In this document: positions 51,380 through 59,827 of the stretch, piece after piece
How positions within the stretch are numbered: the first letter of the stretch is position 1
How the letters are laid out: the number at the start of each line of letters is the position of its first letter
From: G963664835 sp965220775
GTDB taxonomy: Bacteria; Chloroflexota; UBA6077; FW602-bin22; JBCLEL01
DNA length: 64,000 nt
Reading direction: 5' to 3'
NCBI GenBank assembly: GCA_965220775.1
Contig: OZ244845.1
Coordinates: 3,038,001 to 3,102,000 of the forward strand
Translations under genes and position numbers: made by a program
The notes under the pieces: generated by a model
The model's input: only the letters and a program-made list of their open reading frames with translations
Told to the model about the DNA's origin: nothing
Database searches by the model: none

Positions 51380-51532
51380 ACTGCGTTCATACAGCTATAT
51401 ACTCCAAGTCCCGAATCTAGAGACTTGTCTAAGTCACCAAAGGGCTCAAGGTTGGACACAACTTCCTCGCGCAACCAACCAGAGCCGTTCAAAACTCGCA
51501 ACCTGCGTTGGAACCTAACTCCGCAGACCGCC
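51380..51532 (+). pseudogene. Duplicated promoter and 5' end of the MFS gene
   Basis: TATATACTCCAAGTCCCGAA, CTAGAGACTTG and the codons for NLRWNLTPQTAE match the upstream region and first 37 codons of the MFS gene at 52451. The similarity stops at 51532, where sequence matching the XRE antitoxin 3' end begins. It is a remnant left by tandem duplication. Confidence 0.7.
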
Positions 51533-51616
51533 GAAGTCGCCATCACCAACTTTTCCCAAGTGGGAGAGGTAGAAGAACCTTCCCGAAGTAAGCTGCGACC
51601 GAACTCCGAACCTTGA
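51533..51616 (+). pseudogene. Duplicated 3' end of the XRE antitoxin gene
   Basis: The codons for EVAITNFSQVGEVEEPS match the end of the antitoxin at 50306-50647. They are joined in frame to the MFS 5' remnant, which marks the duplication junction. Confidence 0.7.
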
Positions 51617-51690
51617 AGCGTCCCTGCCTGCCGATGTCCGCGCCCTGGCCAGCCATCCATTTGAAATCGGCACCTCTCAATACGCCGGCT

Positions 51691-52146
51691 TTAGTCCCGG
51701 TCCTTCAGCTCCTCGAGATGCTCAGTTATGTGGCCGGCCACTTCTTCAATTCGCTCGATAAGGCTGCGCTCGGTCCCATCGCTACAAACCCGTACGACAG
51801 CTTTGGGATCCGGCATGGCGCGCGCCCTCCGATCAAGGCGATTCTGCAAGTTCTCCCACTCGGACAACAGATCGGTCACACGCGACCCAGCCATTTCGTT
51901 CAGCGCCCCGACGTTCAGCTCCTCGATTGACCTGTCGGGCTGGTAAGGTTGTCCGCCGGCAAGTACCGACTCCATACCCTCCAAATTGGCCCGGTGCCAG
52001 AAGACCAAGTGACTAAGGACCTCTGCCGGCCCCCATGCGCCCGGGCGAACGACGGCTTCACCATCGAGCTTCAAGAAGTATGCCCGCGCCTGTCCCACCG
52101 CCTCCGCCAGCGCCTCTAGCAGTGAATCTAACCCGCGCTTTTTCAA
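51691..52146 (-). CDS. DinB-superfamily protein, duplicate 2
   Basis: A 151-aa paralogue of the protein at 50748-51203. It keeps WGPAEVLSHLVFWHRANLEG and the final VAGHITEHLEELKDRD with the putative metal-binding histidines. Differences are spread over the protein, mostly conservative, so both copies have been kept for some time. It is divergent from the MFS gene 304 bp away. Confidence 0.82.
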   Translation of the reverse strand: MKKRGLDSLLEALAEAVGQARAYFLKLDGEAVVRPGAWGPAEVLSHLVFWHRANLEGMESVLAGGQPYQPDRSIEELNVGALNEMAGSRVTDLLSEWENLQNRLDRRARAMPDPKAVVRVCSDGTERSLIERIEEVAGHITEHLEELKDRD

Positions 52147-52450
52147 AGTTGGCCCTCACCCCCTTTGTGCTTCGAATATCGGTGCTTTCAGGTCTTGACT
52201 CCTGTCCGCTACTTTCCTACAACTCATCAATGTTCCCAGATTCAATTGCAACTTGAGTTGACGCCGCCTACCACCCCTCCACCACCCCTCTCGACACTCA
52301 AAATCAATGCTAAACCTCGACTATCGGAGCGACTTGGCGCTCCCATATAGGCTTCAAACGCCGATTCGGAGTACGCGGTCTCTCCAATCCTCCTGATCGG
52401 GACTGTGTTCATGTATTTATATATACTCAAATCCCGAATCTAGCCACTTG

Positions 52451-53776
52451 ATGAAACCACCGAAGGATACAGAGCTGGACACGACATCCACGGGCGAAGA
52501 AGCCGAGCGGTACGCAAACCGCAACCTGCGTTGGAATCTTACTACGCAGACCGCCGAGATCACGCTGTTCCTGACAGGAATCGCCTTCGCCTCACCCGTC
52601 ACCGTATTGCCGGCCTTCGCCGAGCGCTTAGGCGCTTCCAACACGCTGATCGGACTCATTCCGGCAGGTCAAACCGTTGGCTGGACTCTGCCGGGAATCT
52701 TCGCTGCCAATCAGAGCGAGCAATTGAGTCGTAAGCTGCCATTCCTCCTTCGGCTCACCATACTAGAAAGACTGCCGTTCATGGCGATCGCAATAGTCGC
52801 GTTCTTCCTCGCCCAAAGCAGTCCTGGCCTGACTCTACTGATCCTGCTCTGTGGACTCACCGTCATGTGGCTCATCGGCGGTCTATTGCTGCCCGCTTGG
52901 CTATCGATGATGGCTCAAATCGTACCAATTAGGATCCGGGGGCGTTTCTTCGCCTGGTCTGGCGTATTAGGAGCCAGCTTGGGATTGGGCGCATCGGTGG
53001 TGGTGGGCTACGTACTAGACAATTTCCCTTACCCTTTTGGCTACGTTATTTGCCTGGCCGCTGCTTCGGCAGTCTTGTGGATCGGCCTGATTTTTTTCCG
53101 GCTAATACGAGAACCCGCGGCAGTCACTAAACCCCCCTTCGTCAGTTCCCGGCAATACTTCGCCCGTCTTCCCTCAATACTGCGCGACGCCAATCTGTCT
53201 TGGTATCTGTTCGCCACCGCGATAGCCAGCATTGGCACGATGGCCAACGGATTCTTCACCGTATACGCGCTTGTAAACCTCGGCGCCTCGGAATGGCAGG
53301 TCGGGGCCTTCAACTTTGTGCTGCTTGCAGGGCAGATCGCTTGCAGCATCTTGTTCGGTCAATTGGCGGACCGACATGGCCATAAGTTGATTATCGTATT
53401 GGGAGCGGTGAGTCTGGTCCTGGCCAACCTCGCAGCCATATTCGCCGAACAGCAGAGCTGGCTGATTTACCTAGCCTTCGTCGGCGTCGGCGGGTCGCTG
53501 GCGTCGATATTCGTATCCGCTTTCAACATCATGTTGGAGTTTGCGCCGGCCAGCCAGCAGCCAACCTACGTAGCCATCGGCGGACTGACCAGGGCGCCCG
53601 CTTTGATCGCGGCGCCAATTGTAGGCGGATTGATCGCCGACGCCTCCGGATTTCACCCCGTTTTCATTATCGCCGCTGTCACGTCTGCGTTGGGCGCCCT
53701 GATGATTGCAACGCTCGTCCGCGATCCCCGCCGCGTTCCCAGCCACACCTCCCCCATTGCTCCCGATTCTCATTGA
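52451..53776 (+). CDS. Major facilitator superfamily transporter
   Basis: A 441-aa membrane transporter with about 12 hydrophobic helices after a polar 35-residue N-terminus (MKPPKDTELDTTSTGEEAER). A motif A-like loop, QLADRHGHKLIIVLG, lies at the start of the second half. Helix 2-3 of the first half is less typical. It is distantly similar to putative drug-efflux MFS proteins, and the substrate is unknown. The TTG at 52448 and ATG at 52451 are adjacent; ATG is chosen. The 147-bp gap before 52451 contains a TATATA stretch that may be its -10 region. Its 5' end is duplicated at 51380-51532. Confidence 0.88.
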   Translation: MKPPKDTELDTTSTGEEAERYANRNLRWNLTTQTAEITLFLTGIAFASPVTVLPAFAERLGASNTLIGLIPAGQTVGWTLPGIFAANQSEQLSRKLPFLLRLTILERLPFMAIAIVAFFLAQSSPGLTLLILLCGLTVMWLIGGLLLPAWLSMMAQIVPIRIRGRFFAWSGVLGASLGLGASVVVGYVLDNFPYPFGYVICLAAASAVLWIGLIFFRLIREPAAVTKPPFVSSRQYFARLPSILRDANLSWYLFATAIASIGTMANGFFTVYALVNLGASEWQVGAFNFVLLAGQIACSILFGQLADRHGHKLIIVLGAVSLVLANLAAIFAEQQSWLIYLAFVGVGGSLASIFVSAFNIMLEFAPASQQPTYVAIGGLTRAPALIAAPIVGGLIADASGFHPVFIIAAVTSALGALMIATLVRDPRRVPSHTSPIAPDSH

Positions 53777-53896
53777 CGGCGGGAGTCTCCTCAGGATACC
53801 CTCTTTCGTTGACCGGCCAGATCGTTTGCAAGGGGCGAGTACAACCCTCTCGCCGGGGCCGGCGAATTCCCAACTCTTAACGGACTTGAGGAACAT

Positions 53897-55087
53897 ATGG
53901 GATTGAAGATAGGCATCTGCGGAGCTGGACGATTCTCTAAGTGGTTTGTCCCGATATTCCAAGCTCATCCCTCTGTCGAGGAAGTCTGCCTCGCCGATAT
54001 GTTCCCAGATCGTCTAGCCGATCAGGCGGCCAAGTTCGGCATCGAGCGCACCTTTGCGTCACTAGATGATCTATGCCGGAGCGACGTCGACGCCATTGCA
54101 ATATTCACACAACGCTGGCTGCATGGTCCGCAGGCGGTGCAAGCGCTGAAAGCCGGCAAACATGTCTACTCGGCCGTCCCCACCGGCGTAACCCTCGAAG
54201 AGATTGGAGAGCTAGTAGACACGGTCAAATCTACCGGCCTCACTTATATGCTGGGGGAGACCAGCTATTACTATCCGGTCGCGATCTATTGCCGAAAACG
54301 CTTCGCCGGTGGCGATTTCGGTAGATTCGTCTATGGCGAAGGCGAGTACATTCACGACATGTCGCACTTCTACGCATCGTTCCAACACAGCGGTGGCGAC
54401 CAATGGAGAAGTCACGCCAGCTTACCTCCTATGTTTTACGCAACCCACTCGATCAGCATGGTCCTCTCGGTTACCGGAGCGAGAATGACCGACGTGTCTT
54501 GTTTCGGATTTGCCGACTCCAATGAAGACGACATATTCGACGCGAACTTGAGCATGTGGGACAACACTTTCAGCAACGAGACGGCCCTGTTTCGTACGTC
54601 GGATGGCGGCGCCTGCCGGATCAACGAGCTACGGAGAATCGGTTGCCGGGGACCGAGATCGGTCCGTATGAGCATGTACGGGACCGAGGCCAGCTACGAA
54701 GAGCAGGCGAACGCCAGGGCATGGGTAACCAAGGACCGCGCAAACATCGTCGACCTGACCGAGCTATTGGCCCCGCAAACCAAGTTGCCCAATGCCGAGT
54801 CCGACTCAGGAAGTTTGCAGGAAACCGCCGTTCCGGAGCAGTTCTTGTCGGCGGTTCATCCAGTCGAGCGCCTACCGCAAGAGTTCTTGGACTTGCCCTC
54901 AGGCCACGAGGGCTCCCATCATTTCTTGGTCCTGGACTTCATTGAAGCCGTCGAATCCGCGAAGCTGCCCCCGAACCACGTCTGGACTGCCGCGCGCTAC
55001 TGCGCTCCCGGGCTGGTCGCCCACGAATCGGCGAAACGCGGTGGCGAACTGATGAAAGTACCTGATTTCGGCGACCCGCCAACCTAA
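53897..55087 (+). CDS. Gfo/Idh/MocA family oxidoreductase
   Basis: A 396-aa NAD(P)-dependent oxidoreductase. The N-terminal Rossmann motif KIGICGAGRFSKWFVPIF is followed by a domain of the usual order. KAGKHVYSAVPTGVT replaces the more common GKHVxxEKP, so the catalytic-lysine position of the EKP motif is not conserved. The C-terminal alpha/beta domain includes GEGEYIHDMSHFY. Enzymes of this family oxidise or reduce sugars and inositols. The altered EKP motif suggests a different chemistry or a non-dehydrogenase role. It is followed by a convergent PIG-L deacetylase gene. Confidence 0.88.
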   Translation: MGLKIGICGAGRFSKWFVPIFQAHPSVEEVCLADMFPDRLADQAAKFGIERTFASLDDLCRSDVDAIAIFTQRWLHGPQAVQALKAGKHVYSAVPTGVTLEEIGELVDTVKSTGLTYMLGETSYYYPVAIYCRKRFAGGDFGRFVYGEGEYIHDMSHFYASFQHSGGDQWRSHASLPPMFYATHSISMVLSVTGARMTDVSCFGFADSNEDDIFDANLSMWDNTFSNETALFRTSDGGACRINELRRIGCRGPRSVRMSMYGTEASYEEQANARAWVTKDRANIVDLTELLAPQTKLPNAESDSGSLQETAVPEQFLSAVHPVERLPQEFLDLPSGHEGSHHFLVLDFIEAVESAKLPPNHVWTAARYCAPGLVAHESAKRGGELMKVPDFGDPPT

Positions 55088-55211
55088 GTAGTCGTGAGTC
55101 GCCCCGGGGCTAAAGTCTCCCAGCCTTCGCCCCTCAGATACAAGTCAGAATCGGCCGATAACAACTCAATGGGTCCGAGTAAGAACTCATAGACGCGGTA
55201 ATTCCGGCTCT

Positions 55212-55922
55212 TCAACCGATTTTGAAGTACTTGAATGCCTCCGCGTATTCCATGTCTCTACCTTCTGCCGTGCTTCGGGCCCAGTTCCGCATACCCTCAC
55301 CCACGTCGGAATCGCCAACCTGGCTGCGATGCTCCTTCAGCGCCGCGATCTTGTCCTCTATTGTGTCGCCAATATCGATCCACACGTCGGCATCTTCAGG
55401 CGCAAACATGTAGACCTCCGCGACTTTGTGCGGCATCAACCCCTCGCCGATCAGCTCGTGGAAGTTCCAATAGTCGCGAGCCGCTGGGAATATGGCCGCA
55501 AGCGTGGCATCGCCGGTCGCAACATGGTCTGGATGGTTGATATAGCCTTGGCCCAACCATCTGCGCGTGGGATCCATTGTGATCACGATATGAGGACGAT
55601 GTTTGCGAATTTGCCTGACAATATCACGCCGCAGATCCAGAGTGTGTTGAACAGTGCCGTCCTGATAATCCAAATACACGATTTGATTCACGCCAAGGCG
55701 GTCGGCGGCGGCGCGTTGCTCCTCCTTTCTAACTTTTGACAGCTCGGCCGGAAAGAAATTCGGATCGTCCGTGCCCCTGCTGCAGTCGGTGATAATCAGA
55801 TAGGTCACCTCTTTGCCCTCTCGCGCCCACTTCGCGACCGTGCCGGCCACCGTGAACTCGGCATCATCGGCATGTGCCACGACGACCATAACCCTCTCAG
55901 GAGAAGTCGGACTCTCGACCAT
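55212..55922 (-). CDS. PIG-L family deacetylase
   Basis: A 236-aa zinc-dependent N-deacetylase of the LmbE/PIG-L family. The metal motif VVVAHADDAEFTVAGTVAKW has Ala for the usual Pro of AHPDDE, and the second metal motif is GYINHPDHVATGDATL. Other family parts are ITDCSRGTDDPNF and RPHIVITMDP. Relatives remove acetyl groups from N-acetylglucosamine-containing glycans or small thiols. It may act on the same sugar pathway as the adjacent Gfo/Idh/MocA gene, which is inference from proximity only. Confidence 0.9.
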   Translation of the reverse strand: MVESPTSPERVMVVVAHADDAEFTVAGTVAKWAREGKEVTYLIITDCSRGTDDPNFFPAELSKVRKEEQRAAADRLGVNQIVYLDYQDGTVQHTLDLRRDIVRQIRKHRPHIVITMDPTRRWLGQGYINHPDHVATGDATLAAIFPAARDYWNFHELIGEGLMPHKVAEVYMFAPEDADVWIDIGDTIEDKIAALKEHRSQVGDSDVGEGMRNWARSTAEGRDMEYAEAFKYFKIG

Positions 55923-56206
55923 ATGAACTATCGCCCCCGCATGTGATTTGGTGGATTTAGTAATCCCCAGTTGATTCTACTGGTTCCAGCCAGGAGGCCG
56001 GACAACGCCGCCTTCAGTCGATTACTGATCGGCGGACCGGACCGGCGCCATCCGCTCCGACCGCCCGGGGCTTTTCAATTCTTCAATGTTTGGGACTTTC
56101 GGGAGTATTCTTCCTAGGCCGACGGGCAGTTGGTCGAAACAATCAACCCGCCGAGGCCATTTCTATAGTCCGCAAACCGGACGTCGTCATTCGTACGAAA
56201 ATGACG

Positions 56207-57430
56207 TTACGCGGCTTCTATAGTGACCCGATATCCTAGACCCTCGAGGCGTTTGACGCTCCTGCGCACGATGTAGCGCTTGTCCCTCTGATCGAAGTAG
56301 TCGGCACCCAGGTCGTGGTATTCGGTGTCATCTCGCAACAAATGGTAGATGATCTTGAGCACTGTGTGGGCGATGGCGGTGATGGCGCGCTTGCGTCCCC
56401 TGCGAGCGGCGATTCTGCGATATCGAGCTGAGAGGTAAGTGTCCTTGGTTCGTGCAGCAGCCTGTGCGACTTCAGTGAGGATGGAACTGAGCCAGGGACT
56501 GCCCCGGCCAGTGAATCCACTCCTGCGCTTGCCGGCGGACTGGTAGTTGCCAGGACAGAGCTTGGCCCAAGATGCAAGGTGCTTGGCCGAAGGGAATCTA
56601 GACATATCAGTACCTATCTCGGCGATGATGTCCTCGGCGGCACGGCGAGCGACACCGGGGATAGAATCAAGGCGATTGATCGTCTCTTCTAAAGGGGCGA
56701 ACCTACGTGCGACCTCCTTGTCGAGATGTGCAATCTGAGTCTCGAACATCTCCAGAGATTGCAGCAGGACTCCAAGCATGAATCGCTGGTGGTGACCCAC
56801 AGTTCCACGCAGTGCCCAACGCAACTGGTCCAGCTTCTTCCTTAACAAACCTCTGGCCAACTCGGCAAGGACGTTGGGTTCGTTCTCACCAGCAATCAGG
56901 GCTCTGAGCATGTCACGGCCAGAGACGCCGAGAATGTCTGTAGCTACCGAGGCCAGCTTGATGTTGCCACCTTCAAGCACCTTGTGCATCTGGTTGGCGA
57001 TCTGAGCTTTATTCTGGACCACTCTGCGTCGGTAGCGAACCAACTCTCGTAGGTCACGCTGTGGTCGATCGGGGATGAAGCTTGGCTTCAGCAGGCCGTG
57101 CCTGAGTAGCTCCGCAATCCATTCAGAGTCCTTGACGTCCGTCTTACGACCAGGGACCGCCTTGATGTGGCGAGCGTTTGCCACCACCAACTCGAACTCG
57201 TGCTCCAAGACGTTGTAGACTGGCTTCCAGAACACACCGGTGCTCTCCATCGCCACAGTGGTGACCCGCATCTCAGTCAACCAATCGGCAAGAGCCAGTA
57301 GCTCGCCGTAGGTAGTCCCGAAGGTCCGAATCTGTCGATCGTCCGGGGTTAACACACAGGCAGTGACCGACTTCTTGTGGACGTCCAGACCGCAGCAGCG
57401 TTCACGAACTTCTCCAATTACTGTCCTCAT
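56207..57430 (-). CDS. IS110-family transposase (DEDD recombinase)
   Basis: A 407-aa recombinase. The N-terminal RuvC-like DEDD domain has CCGLDVHKKSV (first Asp, about residue 16), VAMESTGVFWKPV (Glu) and KTDVKDSEWIAELL (two Asp). The C-terminal Tnp_20 domain has LDSIPGVARRAAEDIIAEIG and KRRSGFTGRGSPWL, including the conserved Ser. All catalytic residues are visible and the frame is intact. GAGGAGAGAGGA precedes the ATG. The C-terminus (RVTIEAA) runs into repeat-like DNA at the left end. Confidence 0.95.
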   Translation of the reverse strand: MRTVIGEVRERCCGLDVHKKSVTACVLTPDDRQIRTFGTTYGELLALADWLTEMRVTTVAMESTGVFWKPVYNVLEHEFELVVANARHIKAVPGRKTDVKDSEWIAELLRHGLLKPSFIPDRPQRDLRELVRYRRRVVQNKAQIANQMHKVLEGGNIKLASVATDILGVSGRDMLRALIAGENEPNVLAELARGLLRKKLDQLRWALRGTVGHHQRFMLGVLLQSLEMFETQIAHLDKEVARRFAPLEETINRLDSIPGVARRAAEDIIAEIGTDMSRFPSAKHLASWAKLCPGNYQSAGKRRSGFTGRGSPWLSSILTEVAQAAARTKDTYLSARYRRIAARRGRKRAITAIAHTVLKIIYHLLRDDTEYHDLGADYFDQRDKRYIVRRSVKRLEGLGYRVTIEAA

Positions 57431-57570
57431 TCCTCTCTCCTCGTAAATAGTCTACTGGCTGGGGGCGACCCCAAAACGAGTAAAGTTCGTACGCGTGCTC
57501 ACTCTTGGCAGAGTGGCGACAGCTAGGTGTACTAGACGGGTCGCCAGAGTCAGATTGCTATACGGGCTCG
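57431..57570 (-). ncRNA. Candidate bridge RNA region of the IS110 element
   Basis: The 140-bp non-coding segment at the 5' side of the transposase gene contains paired arms: GGGGCGACCCC, and TGGCGAC at about 57521 with GTCGCCA at about 57549, enclosing an inner CTAG-GTGTA-CTAG stem. IS110 elements encode a bridge RNA with two looped domains in this position. No conservation data can be examined here, so this is a position-and-structure-based proposal. Confidence 0.4.
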
Positions 57571-57615
57571 AAGTGCCAATGACCCTCGAACTCTTCCACC
57601 AACCAGCGCCCTAAA

Positions 57616-57857
57616 TTTTCATACCTTGGTGTGCCGGTGGCAACCGGCATGAGCGATTGCTATGAAAGCATGTCCCGGACCACGATCCGGGATAGACTCC
57701 CGCCACTCATTTCGTCATTCCAGCGAAAGCTGGAATCCAGAAGGGGTGGGGAGGGGTGAGACCACCAGACGATGGACAAAACCACCCGGCGCCGTCCCAA
57801 TTTCATCCCCTTATGCGGTCTTCGCCAGGCCATGGTGATTCCTGCGGAGGCAGGAAT
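57616..57857. repeat. Cluster of palindromic repeats
   Basis: In order: the TTTTCATACC palindrome (57616-57668), TCCCGGA-TCCGGGA (about 57672-57692), ATTCCAGC-GAAA-GCTGGAAT (57717-57736) and ATTCCTGC-GGAG-GCAGGAAT (57838-57857), each followed by CCAGA and a G-rich run. The stems differ but remain paired, and the tails are conserved. Confidence 0.75.
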
Positions 57858-57950
57858 CCAGAGGGGAGGAGGGGAAGGCAAGCCCACCACAAACGTCTGG
57901 GTGACAACGTATGTTAGAGAATCAAAGAGCCCTGTCCGACCGCCTGTAAG

Positions 57951-58435
57951 TGTTCAGAATTAGGGCGTACCTGCTCTGTATGGGAATAATATCGCAACAA
58001 TGAGAGTCTGCTACAGGCGAGGACGTTTGATGCGTGAAGGACGGTAAAGGGTTGCAAGGGCGAAGCCCTTGACGGGGGGTGTGGGGGTGTCCCCCACAAC
58101 AGAATTCCCCCTTCTCCTGGCCAGAGTTCGTCTCATAACTCTGTGTGAGGTACGAAATACGGCGGGACCTTCTCATCATGACCTAGTTAACGGTTCATTA
58201 TTGATGAAATCGACCAAATACGAAGGTCGGAATTGCGCTTATCGCTGCCCTTTGGACTTGTGAGACACCCTCTGGCCAGGAGAAGGGGGCCAGGTCGAAG
58301 ACTACGCAAGGCGAGGGGATGAGGTCGACCCGTCTGAGGATTTGACACCGATATTTCGAAAACCGCACCTTCAAAGACGACCCGGCATTCCCGGATGATG
58401 GATGTCGAAGAGATCGATGCACCCATATCTGAACT
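57951..58435. repeat. MITE-like element family A, copy 2 (with insertion)
   Basis: TGTTCAGAATTA at left and ATATCTGAACTA at right match the ends of the 14077 copy, and the interior hairpins are shared. After CTTCTCCTGGCCAGAG (58111-58126), 143 bp of unrelated sequence is inserted. The element then resumes with CTCTGGCCAGGAGAAG (58270-58285), an exact reverse complement of the first 16 bases. Confidence 0.75.
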
Positions 58436-58556
58436 ATTACGACCGCCTCGCTCTGTTGAGTTACTCAGGTTTTCGTCGTACCATGAGCCGGCCCACGTGC
58501 GTAATCGACCAACGCGATTACAATCTGCCGCGTCATCTTAACCCTGGAGGGATCGA

Positions 58557-59750
58557 TTGATAACCAAAATCGACAGTTTTTTTGGCGGACATATCGAGTT
58601 CGACTCTAGTGGATATAGCGCCACCCCGGTCTTGGATCGAAACCCCTCGAACGCGCGCCTAGCCAGTGTTTTCGATGAAACTCGAAAGACCGCCCAGGTG
58701 ATGGACCGTCACGGGTTCGATACGTTGTGGTTGGCCGAACATCACTTTCAGCGCGAAGGATACGGGGGTATACCCAGTATCCCGATGCTAGCAGTTTATC
58801 TAGCGCAACATACCGAAAACTTGAAATTCGGTAGCTTCTTCAACACCTTGCCGGCCTGGCATCCTCTTCGCCTCGCCGAAGACGTAGCCACCGCCGATAT
58901 CCTGACTCGAGGGCGCTTTCGCTTTGGCATTGGCCGCGGATACATCGCCCGAGAGGTTGAAACTCTTGGCTCGCCCCTTCTCGACAACGAAGCCAACCGG
59001 GACCTGTTCGAGGAACAGGTCGAGATTATTATCAAATCTTGGAACCAGCACTCATTTTCCCACCACGGCCGGCATTACGATCTGCCGGCCAGAGTTCCGT
59101 TTCGCGGCGGCGAAGTAGAAGAGATTACCCTGGTCCCACGACCTTTCAATCTACCTGTCGAAGTCTGGCAGCCGATCACAAGCGCCACCCAACGCGGATT
59201 TGACTTCATGGCAACGCACGGGATTAGAGGAGTAATTGCCGGCGGCACCGCGCCGGGTGGCACAGCTGAGAAGATGGCGAAGCAGTATCAGGAGACGCTG
59301 GCTCGGGCCGGGCGTACGACGAAGTTGGGCGATGGTCTAGCAATCGGTTTCCAGATTTACATGGCCGACACCATTGAGAACGCTGTGTCTGAGGCCGCGC
59401 CCTACTACGAAGAGATGATCAAGCTGCTGGCGCCGCTCGGGAGACTACCCTACCTGACCGAAGAGCAAATCCGCGCGACGGAAGACCCGGCCAAGGCTCC
59501 CCACGCCAGCTTGCCGACCGTGCGCAACGCCGTCCGGGACGGTACTTGGTTCTGCGGACCGCCTGAACATATACACGACAAGATCCTGGATCTCGAAGAT
59601 CGATTTCCTGGGTTGGACAGAATATTCATACACGTGGGCGGACCCGGAATACCGCCAAGCATTATGAGGCGAGACTTGGAGTGGTTCGGCACCGAGGTGA
59701 TGCCAACACTCAAGGCAAGGACTCGAACTGCGACGCCGGCTGGAGTCTAG
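58557..59750 (+). CDS. LLM-class flavin-dependent oxidoreductase
   Basis: A 397-aa luciferase-like monooxygenase, a TIM barrel using reduced FMN or F420. Typical parts are MDRHGFDTLWLAEHHFQREG near residue 40, GRFRFGIGRGYIAREVE, the NLPVEVWQPITSATQRGFDF region and a C-terminal DRIFIHVGGPGIPPSIM. The start is TTG with GGAGGG 6 nt upstream, a very good site. Members of this class are abundant in SAR202-type Chloroflexota, where oxidation of recalcitrant organic matter has been proposed. The actual substrate is unknown. Confidence 0.92.
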   Translation: MITKIDSFFGGHIEFDSSGYSATPVLDRNPSNARLASVFDETRKTAQVMDRHGFDTLWLAEHHFQREGYGGIPSIPMLAVYLAQHTENLKFGSFFNTLPAWHPLRLAEDVATADILTRGRFRFGIGRGYIAREVETLGSPLLDNEANRDLFEEQVEIIIKSWNQHSFSHHGRHYDLPARVPFRGGEVEEITLVPRPFNLPVEVWQPITSATQRGFDFMATHGIRGVIAGGTAPGGTAEKMAKQYQETLARAGRTTKLGDGLAIGFQIYMADTIENAVSEAAPYYEEMIKLLAPLGRLPYLTEEQIRATEDPAKAPHASLPTVRNAVRDGTWFCGPPEHIHDKILDLEDRFPGLDRIFIHVGGPGIPPSIMRRDLEWFGTEVMPTLKARTRTATPAGV

Positions 59751-59827
59751 TCACCCGGAACGAGCCTAAGTCCTCCGGCCCCGCACGTACCACGGTCCAC
59801 GATCGTGCGGCCGTCTTTGTACGGGGG

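Larger units (their letters stand above)
56207..57570 (-). mobile_element. IS110-family insertion sequence (approximate limits)
   Basis: The transposase gene plus about 140 bp of non-coding DNA on its 5' side. The left flank (TCGTACGAAAATGACGTTAC) matches the arm of the palindromic family (GGTACGAAAATAGCGTTACG at 5299), and the right flank returns to that family at about 57570-57616. The element therefore appears to be inserted in a palindromic repeat, a known habit of IS110 elements. Exact ends cannot be fixed, since IS110 lacks inverted repeats. Confidence 0.65.
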
